Origin: an uncultured Eubacteriales bacterium
Lineage (GTDB): Bacteria > Bacillota > Clostridia > Oscillospirales > CAG-272
Direction of reading: 5' to 3'
Length of the DNA: 64,000 bases
NCBI GenBank assembly: GCA_934433485.1
Contig: CAKRZR010000004.1
Location: forward strand, 130,462-194,461
Numbering within the stretch: the first letter of the stretch is position 1; each line of letters opens with the position of its first letter. Both the position numbers and the translations under genes were made by a program. Shown here one piece after another: positions 1 through 9,176 of this stretch. Below the pieces are notes generated by a model. The model made no database searches. It had not been told where the DNA came from and saw only the letters and a program-made list of their open reading frames with translations.

Positions 1-25
1 AGGATACCATATCCGTGCGCGTCTG

Positions 26-805
26 TCAATCCACTTTCGCACTTTCTTTTGCGCCGCTCTCCCTTTCGCAATCCTTTTTGACTGCCCGGATCTGCTGCCG
101 CAGCGCGTCTATGGCGTCGGACAATCCGCCCGTGTGATCGATGAGACCGCAGTCTACCGCCTCATAGCCGTCGATCACGGAGCCGACATCCGTGGCGATT
201 TGGTCGGTGCAGAGAAGCATTTCCCGGAATTTCTGTTCCGTTACCGCGGAGTGCGCCGTGATAAACCGAATGATCCGATCCTGCATTCGCTCAAAGTAAT
301 AATACGTCTGCGGTACGCCGAGCACAGTGCCACTGATCCGCACGGGGTGGATCGTCATGGTAGCGGACGGCACGATAAAGGACGTTTTCGCGGAGACGGC
401 AAGCGGTACGCCGATGGAATGACCGCCGCCCAATACCAGCGATACCGTAGGCTTTTTCATGCTCGCGATCATCTCTGCCAGTGCCAGTCCCGCCTCCACG
501 TCTCCGCCCATCGTGTTCAATACGAGAAGAAGTCCGTCGATCTCGTCGCTTTCCTCAATGGATACAAGCAGCGGGATCAGATGCTCGTATTTGGTCGCTT
601 TCTGTCCGTCTCCAAGCAGATAATGCCCCTCGATCTGTCCGATGATCGTCAGACAGTGGATCGTTTCTCCGGCAGACTGCGAAATCACGCCGCCGGTTTT
701 CATAAGATACGATAAATTGTCCTCGTCGCGCGTGTCGTTTTCCCGCTTGTTTTCTGCTTCGTTTTCCATATCGCATACGCTCCGTTTTTCATTTGCATTA
801 CCCAT
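26..805 (-). CDS. tepA: ClpP-class serine protease, TepA/YmfB-like
   Basis: This 259-residue protein belongs to the ClpP/crotonase serine-protease fold and resembles the translocation-enhancing protein TepA of Firmicutes, a cytoplasmic or membrane-associated ClpP relative without the Clp ATPase. After a charged, disordered N-terminus (about residues 1-45), the ClpP core has NTMGGDVEAGLALAE, the nucleophile motif GGGHSIG (Ser130) and TIHPV with the catalytic His153. The catalytic Asp cannot be assigned with certainty. The 805 start has no clear ribosome binding site. An internal ATG at 769, with GGAG about 10 bases upstream, is a good alternative giving 247 residues. In related genomes tepA usually sits near ftsK, but the window ends just beyond the stop codon, so that cannot be checked. 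The exact substrate is unknown. Confidence 0.85.
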   Translation of the reverse strand: MGNANEKRSVCDMENEAENKRENDTRDEDNLSYLMKTGGVISQSAGETIHCLTIIGQIEGHYLLGDGQKATKYEHLIPLLVSIEESDEIDGLLLVLNTMGGDVEAGLALAEMIASMKKPTVSLVLGGGHSIGVPLAVSAKTSFIVPSATMTIHPVRISGTVLGVPQTYYYFERMQDRIIRFITAHSAVTEQKFREMLLCTDQIATDVGSVIDGYEAVDCGLIDHTGGLSDAIDALRQQIRAVKKDCERESGAKESAKVD

Positions 806-833
806 AGTATGGCGGAAAATGGGGGAGAATATG

Positions 834-873
834 CGTAAAAAAACAGGAGAACCGTCCCGAAGAACGATTCTCC
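834..873 (-). terminator. Rho-independent terminator of the solute-binding protein gene
   Basis: On the minus strand a 10 bp stem (GGAGAATCGT / ACGGTTCTCC, one wobble pair) with an 8-base loop is followed by a run of eight T. It lies just after the stop codon of the sugar-binding lipoprotein gene. Confidence 0.9.
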
Positions 874-891
874 CATTGGGTGTGCCGTCTA

Positions 892-2403
892 TCAGTTGCC
901 GGAGAGATCCAGCTCCTTATATTTTTCAATGATGCCAGACAGTTTTGTTTCCAGATTCTTGCCGTTCTTTTCCCAGTACGAAGCGAAAGTACCTTCGGAT
1001 TTGGAACCGTATACGGCGTTTGTGAAGATGGAGCCTGTCCCGATTGCCTTGTCCGCCATCATGATGAACGGGGACTTGATGTTGTCATAGATCAGATCGA
1101 TCATTTCCGCGTCAATGGCGGCGTCTGCGTATTTTACCTTCAACGCGGTGTCATACCATGCCGGCGTGACCTTGCGATAGGATTCTGCGCAGAGAGCTTC
1201 AATGGAGGCATATACTGCGTCGAGCTTTTCAGCAGGTGCAGATACCGGAACGCCTACACCGCAGCCATTTGCCGGAGCCGCGCCGGAATAGTAGGAGAAG
1301 GATTCCTCCAGCTTCGGATAGGGAAGAATGCCGTAATCGAAATTCGCCTGACGCAGGTCGTTTGCTGTGGAGAACATACCCGGATAGAAGAGGGATTTTT
1401 CATCCAGGAAGGTTTGACCGGTGGCACCCTCCGCAGACATATTTTCGGTATACAGCAGTCTGTAGAGCGTATCTGCCCACTTGATCGATTCCTCGTTGTA
1501 AATATCCAGTACCGGGAATCCGTCGGCATCGCGGGTGATATAGTCAAGACCAATGGACATGGACAGATAATTCGGAATGCCCCACTGTGAGTAGCGGAAG
1601 CCGAGCAAATCGCTGTCGTCATACACGCCGTCGCCGTTCACATCCGTTGCAATATCGCGGCAATACTGCATGAATACATCGTACGTCCATTTTCCCTCCA
1701 GGACCGTATCATAAAGAGCCTGCGTATCGCCAAAATGATCGATGAAGAGGGGCTTGTTGAAGTACATGGCAGACGCACCCAGCAGCGTGGTCAGACAAAT
1801 ATCTCCGGCGAGGAAATACCGCTTATTGTTGTCGAGACTGCTCTGCTCCATCAGATCGTTGTACCACCATGGCTGGCTCAGATCGATATACGGCTTGGTG
1901 GCAAGATCATAGTAAAAGCCCTGTACCGACTGCTCAAACAGACGGGAGTTCTCCTCTACGACGAAATCATAATCGGACGCGCCGGCAAGCAGAGCCGTTT
2001 TGACTGCGTTCGGGAAACCATTCCAGTCGTCCGGTCCGATGATCCAGTTGAATTTCACGCCCAGCCGTTCCTCAACTGCGATATTCCGGTTGACCATGGC
2101 GTCGAGTACTACATCGCCGGTCAACTCTCCGCCGCCTGTTGTGTCATACCAGACAGAGCTTTCCCAGCCAAAGCCGAATACGTTGATGGTCGTGCCGTCA
2201 AAACGCAGATCGTCCGGCAGGGAATCCTTCGTATTTGCGCGTGTGGTTTCCGTTTCCTGCGGTGTGGTTTCCTGCGGTGTGGTTTCCGTATTGCCAGATT
2301 CGGTTTCCGTATTGCCGCCGCTTCCACAGCCGTTCAAAGCAGGCAGGGTGATAAGCATACAGAGCAAGAGACAAACGATTTGTTTTTTAAGGTCAGATCT
2401 CAT
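892..2403 (-). CDS. extracellular solute-binding lipoprotein (ABC sugar uptake type)
   Basis: This 503-residue lipoprotein is a family 1-type extracellular solute-binding protein, expected to capture an oligosaccharide outside the membrane for an ABC importer. The N-terminus has a lipoprotein signal peptide with lipobox ALNGC (Cys at about residue 26). It is followed by a Ser/Thr/Glu-rich linker with PQETT repeats to about residue 60. The body has typical features of the fold, such as an EERLGVKF segment near residue 150 and DVNGDGVYDDSDL, a Ca-binding-like Asp loop. No permease or ATPase gene is adjacent, so it is an orphan component that must use transporter parts encoded elsewhere. On the minus strand upstream there is a good -10 box (TATACT, 2492-2497) but no convincing -35. 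The substrate cannot be read from the sequence. Confidence 0.9.
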   Translation of the reverse strand: MRSDLKKQIVCLLLCMLITLPALNGCGSGGNTETESGNTETTPQETTPQETETTRANTKDSLPDDLRFDGTTINVFGFGWESSVWYDTTGGGELTGDVVLDAMVNRNIAVEERLGVKFNWIIGPDDWNGFPNAVKTALLAGASDYDFVVEENSRLFEQSVQGFYYDLATKPYIDLSQPWWYNDLMEQSSLDNNKRYFLAGDICLTTLLGASAMYFNKPLFIDHFGDTQALYDTVLEGKWTYDVFMQYCRDIATDVNGDGVYDDSDLLGFRYSQWGIPNYLSMSIGLDYITRDADGFPVLDIYNEESIKWADTLYRLLYTENMSAEGATGQTFLDEKSLFYPGMFSTANDLRQANFDYGILPYPKLEESFSYYSGAAPANGCGVGVPVSAPAEKLDAVYASIEALCAESYRKVTPAWYDTALKVKYADAAIDAEMIDLIYDNIKSPFIMMADKAIGTGSIFTNAVYGSKSEGTFASYWEKNGKNLETKLSGIIEKYKELDLSGN

Positions 2404-2662
2404 GAGAAAAATGCGCTCCTTTCAAGAATACAGAAGAATAAATGGATCCCATCGTGCCGGCACAAAAAGCGCAGCATACAGATTCTGTGATAGTATACCC
2501 GAAATTCCGAAAAAATACAGGCTTGTTCTGTGAAAAAATGGTAAGTTTTTTGTAAATTTCCGGATAGGAAAATCCATGCTGCGGACATGTTTTCTCTCTT
2601 GACAGCGGTACGGATTCCGTGCTATAATAACAAAAAAGATACGTGCATGGCAGGAGGCAGTT
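2404..2662. promoter_or_regulatory. divergent promoter region
   Basis: This 259-base gap separates two divergent genes. Rightward, TTGACA (2599-2604), an 18-base spacer and TATAAT (2623-2628) with an extended TGC form a strong promoter for the DUF5107 gene. Leftward, TATACT (complement of 2492-2497) is a plausible -10 for the binding-protein gene, with only a weak -35. Confidence 0.7.
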
Positions 2663-4657
2663 ATGAAACTGACATTTCAAAAAAAACAATTTGACGCGGC
2701 ATGGATGGGAAGTGCGAATGTAATTCCGTCGATTCAGCCGTTCTATAAGGATAAAGAGGATCCGAAGGTGACGGTCGCGGACGGGTTCCGAAAAGAGGAG
2801 GGCGAGTGGGTCTATCGCGGCAACATTCACACGATTCTCCCCTATACCGCGCTCGATCAGTACGACCGGAATATCGAAAAGCGCGATATGGACGTGGCGA
2901 TTCTGGAAAACGAGTATCTCCGCGCGACGTTTATGCTGGATCTGGGCGGGCGGCTCTGGTCGCTCTATTCCAAAACGGGAAATCGGGAGCTGCTTTATGA
3001 GAATCCCGTCTATCAGCCCGCCAATCTGGCGCTGCGCAATGCGTGGTTTTCCGGCGGTGTGGAGTGGAATATCGGCATGATCGGGCACCATCCGTACACA
3101 TGCAGTCCGATGTTCGCCGCCGAGAGCCAAAACGAAAAAGGTGATCCGGTGCTCGTGATGTATGAATATGAGCGGAAACGCGGTGTGGCGTACAGCGTTA
3201 AGGCGACGCTTGCCCGCGATGTGCTGCTCATCCACGTGGACATCCAGAACCGCAAGGACACGCCGACATGGATGTACTGGTGGAGCAACATCGCCGTAGA
3301 CGAAACCGACGGCAGCCGCGTGCTCGTTCCGGCGAGACAATCGTATTCCTTCAATCGGGGCGAGGATGGCGTGACCGTGGTCGGCGCGGAGGATACCCCG
3401 TTCATCGACGGCTGGGATTCGAGCTATCCGGCGACGCATACCCGCGCACGCGATTTCTTCTACCGGATCGATCCCGCACAGCCGAAATGGGAAGCGAATG
3501 TGGATCGTGACGGACGCGGCATGGTGCAGTTCTCCACACCGGAGCTGGTCGGCAGAAAGCTCTTTGTATGGGGCGCGGCAAGTCAGGGCGGAAAAAACTG
3601 GAACCGCTGGCTGTCCCACGGCGATACACGGTACACGGAGATCCAGGCAGGGCTTCTGCGCAGCCAGATGGAGCAGTGCCAGATGCCGCCGCACAGCGCG
3701 TATCACTGGACGGAGGGCTACACCGCCTGCGCCGGGGATCCGGAGATTCTGCACGGCACGGATTACGACGCGGCAAACCGTCTGGTCGAGGATTCGCTCC
3801 GGGACAAATATCCGCTGCTCACAGACGGATACTTCAATCTGGTCGGAGAGACAAAGCTCCGGCATTTTGGCTCCGGTTGGGGCGCACTGGAGGAAGAGCT
3901 GCGCGGCGAACGGCTGAGCGACGATCCGACCGTGGTATTCCCGGCGACCTCTGTGCGGGACGAGAGCGACATTGCCATGCTCCTTGCCACTGGTCATCTT
4001 CCGGCGCGCGATCCGGCGGATACCGACATTTCCTATGTTTCCGGCGAAGGATATATCCGTCTCCTGGAGGAAAGCGGCGACCGCGACTGGTACACGATGC
4101 TGCTGCTCGGCTGCGCGTATTACGAAGCGGAACGATATGACGAGGCGAAAGCGGCGTTCAAAGCTTCCGTGGACGCAAAGGAGAACTTCATCGCCTGCCG
4201 CTGCCTCGCGTGGATGTGCATCGCGGACGAGAAAAAAGAAGAGGGCAGAGAATGGATGCGCCGTTCGGAAAAGCTCGGCAGAGGCTATGCGCGCAGCCTC
4301 ATCGACGTGGTCAAGTTCTTCAAACGGTACGGTACGGACGAGGAAGTCTGTGAGATCATCGAAAACGCCACGGACGAAGCCCGTGCGCAGGGACGGATCC
4401 GCATGTACTACGCCGACAGCCTGACCCATCTCGGCAGACTGGACGAAGCGCGCGAGATCGTGACGGAAAACCTGATCGTTCCGGATATGCAGGAGGGCGA
4501 GAACACGACGTTCCAGCTCTGGTGCGACTTATACGCCCGGATCATCGCGAGAGACGAGAACCGTCCGCTTGACGAGATCAAGACGAAGGAAGTCCTTGAG
4601 AAGTACCCGATCCCCGCCGGAATTGACTTCCGTATGGGCGAGTATGAGGTGCATTGA
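2663..4657 (+). CDS. DUF5107 / TPR-repeat protein
   Basis: This 664-residue protein matches the DUF5107 family, whose core resembles the galactose-mutarotase (beta-sandwich) fold and which is often encoded in glycan-utilisation regions. The sequence shows the family's typical block around residues 90-150: DLGGRLWSLYSKTGNRELLY, then NPVYQPANLALRNAWFSGG and VEWNIGMIGHHP. The C-terminal third (about 470-640) is helical with TPR-like units such as LLLGCAYYEAERYDEAKAAF. No signal peptide is present, so it is cytoplasmic. The start follows AGGAGG with good spacing. Its role is probably binding or epimerising a sugar or glycoside; the catalytic activity of the family is not something I can assert. 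It stands alone with its own promoter and terminator. Confidence 0.85.
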   Translation: MKLTFQKKQFDAAWMGSANVIPSIQPFYKDKEDPKVTVADGFRKEEGEWVYRGNIHTILPYTALDQYDRNIEKRDMDVAILENEYLRATFMLDLGGRLWSLYSKTGNRELLYENPVYQPANLALRNAWFSGGVEWNIGMIGHHPYTCSPMFAAESQNEKGDPVLVMYEYERKRGVAYSVKATLARDVLLIHVDIQNRKDTPTWMYWWSNIAVDETDGSRVLVPARQSYSFNRGEDGVTVVGAEDTPFIDGWDSSYPATHTRARDFFYRIDPAQPKWEANVDRDGRGMVQFSTPELVGRKLFVWGAASQGGKNWNRWLSHGDTRYTEIQAGLLRSQMEQCQMPPHSAYHWTEGYTACAGDPEILHGTDYDAANRLVEDSLRDKYPLLTDGYFNLVGETKLRHFGSGWGALEEELRGERLSDDPTVVFPATSVRDESDIAMLLATGHLPARDPADTDISYVSGEGYIRLLEESGDRDWYTMLLLGCAYYEAERYDEAKAAFKASVDAKENFIACRCLAWMCIADEKKEEGREWMRRSEKLGRGYARSLIDVVKFFKRYGTDEEVCEIIENATDEARAQGRIRMYYADSLTHLGRLDEAREIVTENLIVPDMQEGENTTFQLWCDLYARIIARDENRPLDEIKTKEVLEKYPIPAGIDFRMGEYEVH

Positions 4658-4720
4658 GAGGCGGTAAGCAAGAACGGCAATTTTTGCCCATCGGAAAAAT
4701 ACATTTCACATAAAAAACTG

Positions 4721-4757
4721 CGCGGCAGACCTCGTTTTGAAGTCCGCCGCGTTTTTT
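4721..4757. terminator. bidirectional terminator
   Basis: CGCGGC-A-GAC pairs with GTC-C-GCCGCG around an 11-base loop. A T run follows on the plus strand (4752-4758), and an A run at 4713-4718 gives a T run on the minus strand. It separates the convergent DUF5107 and sigma-factor genes. Confidence 0.85.
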
Positions 4758-7423
4758 TACTTTTTCAGATTTGCTTTGAACGCGTCATACGCCGCAAGAT
4801 CGCCTTGGAATGTGAACAGCTGATTGTCCATGAGGAAGTAGCGGTCGTGCATACCGGTCATGACGCGGTATTCCCGGCTTGCGATGTAGTTCTCCGCGGT
4901 CAGCAGCAGCTCGTCGTAGATCCAGTGGTTGCCGATGTACACAGGCATATACTCGCCCTCCTCAGCCACCGTATCGTAGGAGCGCAGCTCGCAGACGGAA
5001 TGCTCTGTGCCGCCCCAGTCACAGACAAACTGCACCACACCGACGCCCGGCGCGAAGACCCATTCCTTGTGACCGCACTGCGTATGCTTGTAGAAATAGT
5101 ACCCATAATCGCCTTTCGTGCCGTCCGCGCTGTCGAGATCGACGATCAGTCTCCGGCAATCGCGGAATGTCCCTGCTGCCACGGTGATCTCAGGCACTGC
5201 CTCCACGCGCACTCTGCGGACAAACGGCTCGCTCAGATAGTCGGAATACGGCTCTTCAATGGCATATCCGGGGACCCAGCGGTCGTCCCACAGCGTGCCG
5301 AAGAGCATCGAGAGGAAGCGGAACGGTTTTACGCCGAAGATCCGGTTCTCCTCACCGCGTGTGCCCCATGCGCCCGTATCGATGGAGGACAGCTCCGATT
5401 CGCTATAGATAAGCTTGCTGTTGGCTTTTGCGCTGTAGAGGAGCTTGCCGCCGGTCTTTGTGATATAGCTGCCGTTGATGGAGCCGGGGCAGAACCGCCA
5501 GTTTTTCTTCTTGTACGGGATGATCTCGCGCAGATGCTCTCTTATTCCCATGGCGTACGCGACCGTCTCGCTCGCGCGGTTGTGCCGGATCACCTTTTCG
5601 ACCGCTGCCAGCGCCTCGTCGTATTCTCCGCGTGCCAGACGATCCTGGATGCTGCACAGAAGGAGCATGTCGTTCTCGGTCACATCGTACCAGTTCTCCG
5701 GCAACGCGGCGACTTCCAGACAGGACAGCCCTACCCATTCTGCGTCCTTTTCCAGAATCTCGTATGCCGCATATTGGCAGAGCACATCCGGCTTATCCGG
5801 GAGCATATACCGCCAGCGTGTCCCGACCGAGGTGGGCAGATAGTCGTCCGTTTTCTCCGCGATGTGGTACGCTTCCAATACCTGCGTATGCCCGCAGGCA
5901 TCGACCCGCACGATTCCGACGCCGCGCGCGTACCAGACGTCCGCTGTTATCTCGTCACTCTCGTGCTTGTGAATGTGCAGACAGTGCGTGAAGTGACCGG
6001 CAGGGACGTCGAGTTCCTCATCGTCAGAGACGATCGTGCGTGTGCCGGCGTCCTCCGCATTTTCCGTCGTTGGAAACGGATCGCGCATGGTTTCCGTCCC
6101 GCCGACTGCCAGATGCGGATCCCGCGGCAGAAAATAGCGGTCTCCGGTACAGCCTGCGTAATAGAATACCGACATCAGATAGTTATAAACAGGGCTGTAC
6201 CACACCGGCGAGCAGCCCGGCTGATTCTGATAATACAGTCCATCGTCCGTGATCCGCCAGCGTTCTCCCGTTGTTGTAACGGAAATGCGCCCCTGGTACT
6301 GACTGTCCCGCATGAGTGGCAGCGCGTCCAGCATGGATTTCACGCAGCCGTGCATGGCGTCTATGCAATGCTCCTCCGCCTCCGCTTCTTTGTACAGCCG
6401 TGCCGCTTCCCGCAGATATTTTTCTGTATTGTCATAAGTCGGACCGTCTGCGTCCGCGGTGTATTTCGCGAGCCAGAAATTGTGATAGGCAAGCGCACGC
6501 TTCTTTGCGGCGGATTCCGGGAATGCTACAATGGCGGGAAGAATCGTCTCCAGTGTGTATTTCGCTTTTTCCGCTTCTCCGCCGATGTTCCAGCAGAGGT
6601 CGAGATACACGTCGCTGAGCGTGGCGACGTCTCCGGTCTGCCTGCTCACGGCGAGGGAATCCTCCGCGTACTTTGTGCTGTCTGCCGCGTACGCGATCGC
6701 CGCGCTTTCTTTCGCGAATTTCTGCGCCGTGTCCCGGTCGGAAATGTCCGCGATCAGCTCCTTGATGTGCGTGTAGGCGGTGTCGAAACCGGTCATGCTG
6801 CCGAACCGTTTGTTGTATTCCGCCAGCTCCCGTACCTTTTCCGAGACTCTTTCCGCAAATCCGTCCGGAATCGGTTTCGTTTTGTTTTCTTCCATAGCCT
6901 TCTCCTTTTTCAGAATGTCCCGTATGTCGTGGATTCGTCGTTTGACCGTACCGAGAGGGATGTGCATGCGCACGGCGATTTCCTCCATGGACAGGTGACG
7001 CCAGAAATAGAGGATCGCGGTGTCGCGCAGGGCAGGGGACAACGTGGTCAGCCGTCTCCGCCACAGCTCCAGCGATTCACGCGCCACATAACCATTTTCC
7101 GGCGAGCGTCTGTCGATCGGTATGCCGATCTCGTCCATGGGAATGGTGGTGATCGAGCGCATCTGGCTGTTCAGGTACTTGTTGCGCAGGATCTTCGCGA
7201 GCCACGCGTCCACTTTGTCCGGCTCCCGCAGCAGATTGAGTTTCCGGTACCCGTCGAGAAACGTCTCCTGCACCAGATCCTCCGCCGTCGCCTGGTTGCC
7301 GCATAGCCGCATGGCAATCGCGAACAATTTTGGTGTGACAGCCAAAACGATCGGTGTGAACGCTTCGCTGTCGCCGGCGAGCACCGCCTGGAGCCAATCC
7401 GGATTCTGTTCCTGATTTTTCAT
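4757..7423 (-). CDS. ECF-type sigma factor with long C-terminal extension
   Basis: This 888-residue protein starts as an ECF sigma-70 factor. Region 2 (about residues 10-80) includes the motif TAEDLVQETFLDGYRKL. Region 4 (about 124-173) includes LSMEEIAVRMHIPLGTVKRR, a helix-turn-helix. Instead of stopping near residue 175, the frame continues for over 700 residues. It has a TPR-like helical part (about 190-370), then two related modules at about 472-540 and 747-836. Both modules share a V(P/A)AG.F..C opening, a later (A/R)(P/G)GVG(I/V)V strand and a closing G..W.Y, so they look like an internal duplication. No transmembrane helix is evident. The start at 7423 has AGGAGG seven bases upstream, whereas an ATG six bases earlier would be too close. 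No anti-sigma gene is adjacent, so the extension may replace it as the sensing or inhibitory part; that is inference. Confidence 0.85.
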   Translation of the reverse strand: MKNQEQNPDWLQAVLAGDSEAFTPIVLAVTPKLFAIAMRLCGNQATAEDLVQETFLDGYRKLNLLREPDKVDAWLAKILRNKYLNSQMRSITTIPMDEIGIPIDRRSPENGYVARESLELWRRRLTTLSPALRDTAILYFWRHLSMEEIAVRMHIPLGTVKRRIHDIRDILKKEKAMEENKTKPIPDGFAERVSEKVRELAEYNKRFGSMTGFDTAYTHIKELIADISDRDTAQKFAKESAAIAYAADSTKYAEDSLAVSRQTGDVATLSDVYLDLCWNIGGEAEKAKYTLETILPAIVAFPESAAKKRALAYHNFWLAKYTADADGPTYDNTEKYLREAARLYKEAEAEEHCIDAMHGCVKSMLDALPLMRDSQYQGRISVTTTGERWRITDDGLYYQNQPGCSPVWYSPVYNYLMSVFYYAGCTGDRYFLPRDPHLAVGGTETMRDPFPTTENAEDAGTRTIVSDDEELDVPAGHFTHCLHIHKHESDEITADVWYARGVGIVRVDACGHTQVLEAYHIAEKTDDYLPTSVGTRWRYMLPDKPDVLCQYAAYEILEKDAEWVGLSCLEVAALPENWYDVTENDMLLLCSIQDRLARGEYDEALAAVEKVIRHNRASETVAYAMGIREHLREIIPYKKKNWRFCPGSINGSYITKTGGKLLYSAKANSKLIYSESELSSIDTGAWGTRGEENRIFGVKPFRFLSMLFGTLWDDRWVPGYAIEEPYSDYLSEPFVRRVRVEAVPEITVAAGTFRDCRRLIVDLDSADGTKGDYGYYFYKHTQCGHKEWVFAPGVGVVQFVCDWGGTEHSVCELRSYDTVAEEGEYMPVYIGNHWIYDELLLTAENYIASREYRVMTGMHDRYFLMDNQLFTFQGDLAAYDAFKANLKK

Positions 7424-7521
7424 GTACATTCCTCCTTTCCTCTGGGATTGCAATCATGATTACACTATTATTGACACAGCGCGCCGGAAAAAGGTTCGGT
7501 AAACGCGGAAAATTCCGGAAG

Positions 7522-7549
7522 AAAAAGGGGCAGAATGACTCCACCCCTG
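7522..7549 (-). terminator. probable weak terminator of serS
   Basis: On the minus strand AGGGG pairs with CCCCT across a 13-base loop, followed by TTTTC. It lies 23 bases beyond the serS stop codon. The stem is short, so efficiency is uncertain. Confidence 0.45.
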
Positions 7550-7571
7550 TGTTTCGTATTGTGTCGGACGG

Positions 7572-8858
7572 TTATTTCTTCGGCACGAGCACCGTTTTAC
7601 CGCCCATGTACGGCTGGAGCGCGACCGGGATTTTCACGGTGCCGTCCGCCTGCAGATTGTTCTCAAGGAACGCGATGAGCATACGCGGCGGCGCGACCAC
7701 GGTGTTGTTCAGCGTGTGTGCGAGATACTTCTTCTTCCCGGCAGCGACGCGGATCTTCAGTCTGCGTGCCTGTGCGTCGCCGAGATTGGAGCAGCTGCCC
7801 ACCTCGAAATACTTCTTCTGCCGCGGAGACCATGCTTCCACATCGCAGGACTTGACCTTCAGATCGGCAAGGTCGCCGGAGCAGCATTCGAGCGTGCGCA
7901 CCGGGATGTCGAGGGAACGGAACAGATCGACGGTGTTCTGCCACAGCCGGTCGTACCACATCTTGCTTTCCTCCGGCTTGCAGACGACGATCATCTCCTG
8001 CTTCTCGAACTGGTGGATCCGGTACACGCCGCGTTCCTCGATGCCGTGCGCGCCCTTTTCCTTGCGGAAGCACGGGGAATAGCTCGTCAGCGTGTACGGG
8101 AGATTTTCCTCAGGAATAATCTGGTCGATGAACTTGCCGATCATGGAGTGCTCGCTCGTGCCGATCAGATAGAGGTCCTCGCCCTCGATCTTGTACATCA
8201 TCGCTTCCATTTCGGCAAAGCTCATGACGCCGGTGACCACATCGGAGCGGATCATGAACGGCGGGACGCAGTAGGTGAAGCCACGGTCGATCATGAAATC
8301 GCGCGCGTAGCTGATGACGGCGGAATGGAGTCTGGCGATGTCGCCCATGAGGTAGTAGAAACCATTTCCGGCGACACGGCGTGCGCTGTCAAGATCGATG
8401 CCGTCAAAGCGCTCCATGATGTCGGTGTGGTAGGGAATCTCGAAATCGGGTACGACAGGCTCGCCGAACCGTTCGATTTCCACGTTCTCGCTGTCGTCCT
8501 TGCCGATCGGCACAGACGGATCGATGATGTTCGGGATGACCATCATGATCTTCTTGATCTTCTCTGCCAGCTCGACTTCCTTTTCCTCATCGGCGGCGAG
8601 CTTTTCGGACTGACGGTTGACCTCTTCCTTGAGCGCCTCCGCTTCGTCCTTCTTGCCCTGACCCATGAGCGCGCCAATCTGCTTCGACAGCTTGTTCCGG
8701 TTGCCGCGCAGTTCGTCTGCCTCCGCCATGATCCGGCGGTTTTCCTCGTCGAGGGCGATCACCTCATCGACCAGCGGCAGCTTTGCGTCCTGAAATTTGT
8801 TTTTGATGTTCTGCTTGACCACATCCGGGTTTTCGCGCAGAAATTTGAGATCCAACAT
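7572..8858 (-). CDS. serS: serine--tRNA ligase
   Basis: Seryl-tRNA synthetase charges tRNA-Ser with serine in the cytoplasm. The 428-residue length is normal. The N-terminal half (about 1-105) is the long antiparallel coiled-coil arm that grips tRNA-Ser, seen as a charged helix pair. The class II core follows, with motif 2 in the segment CFRKEKGAHGIEERGVYRIH and motif 3 around NNTVVAPPRMLIAFLENN. The start has AAGGAG upstream. Expression is controlled by a T-box leader directly upstream, so it should rise when uncharged tRNA-Ser accumulates. Confidence 0.98.
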   Translation of the reverse strand: MLDLKFLRENPDVVKQNIKNKFQDAKLPLVDEVIALDEENRRIMAEADELRGNRNKLSKQIGALMGQGKKDEAEALKEEVNRQSEKLAADEEKEVELAEKIKKIMMVIPNIIDPSVPIGKDDSENVEIERFGEPVVPDFEIPYHTDIMERFDGIDLDSARRVAGNGFYYLMGDIARLHSAVISYARDFMIDRGFTYCVPPFMIRSDVVTGVMSFAEMEAMMYKIEGEDLYLIGTSEHSMIGKFIDQIIPEENLPYTLTSYSPCFRKEKGAHGIEERGVYRIHQFEKQEMIVVCKPEESKMWYDRLWQNTVDLFRSLDIPVRTLECCSGDLADLKVKSCDVEAWSPRQKKYFEVGSCSNLGDAQARRLKIRVAAGKKKYLAHTLNNTVVAPPRMLIAFLENNLQADGTVKIPVALQPYMGGKTVLVPKK

Positions 8859-8902
8859 AGCCTACTCCTTATAATAATGTAAGAAATTCTTCTCCGGGAA
8901 TG

Positions 8903-8944
8903 AAAAAAAGCATACCCGTCCACCATAGTATGGGACGAATACGC
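8903..8944 (-). terminator. T-box regulatory terminator upstream of serS
   Basis: On the minus strand a 12 bp stem (GCGTATTCGTCC / GGACGGGTATGC, three wobble pairs) closes an 11-base loop and is followed by seven T. It lies between the T-box motif and the serS start, where the T-box terminator/antiterminator switch is expected. It should form when tRNA-Ser is charged. Confidence 0.9.
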
Positions 8945-9141
8945 TCCGTGTTGCCACCCAAATTGCTCCGATAGAAATCGGAACCACTCAACGGTGCGAT
9001 AAAGGGCACGAACCTCCGGCTCCTCACCGGCAGCTTGGAAAGTGGATACGCTTTTGCGGCGGAAAAATCCGCGGGAATGCCTCGCACCGACCGGCACCTC
9101 TCTGATCCAAACGCGAAAAACGATGGCTTTCCTCAAACGCT
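8903..9141 (-). ncRNA. T-box riboswitch leader, serine type
   Basis: The serS leader contains the conserved T-box sequence GGGTGGCAACACGG (complement of about 8945-8958), the element whose bulge pairs with the tRNA acceptor end. Stem I can close through GTTTGGA pairing with TCCAAGC. On the 3' side of that stem a TCC serine codon followed by A (complement of 9044-9046) is the likely specifier. AGAGAG near the 5' side of stem I also fits the class. A terminator with a T run follows. What is seen is the T-box motif, the terminator and the gene identity; the specifier position is inferred. Confidence 0.9.
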
Positions 9142-9147
9142 GTCTAT

Positions 9148-9176
9148 AGTATACCCGATTTTCGCGGGAATTGCAA
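9148..9176 (-). promoter_or_regulatory. serS promoter
   Basis: On the minus strand TTGCAA (9171-9176), a 17-base spacer and TATACT (9148-9153) place transcription start a few bases before the T-box leader. Confidence 0.8.

Noticed and set aside
2393..4429. 678-codon open frame on the minus strand
   Set aside because: It lies wholly opposite the DUF5107 gene, whose protein has family motifs. The antisense frame is Arg/Ala/His-rich without any motif, as expected from GC-rich third positions.
4805..7306. 833-codon open frame on the plus strand
   Set aside because: It is antisense to the sigma-factor fusion, which has recognisable sigma regions and a good ribosome binding site. The opposite frame has none.
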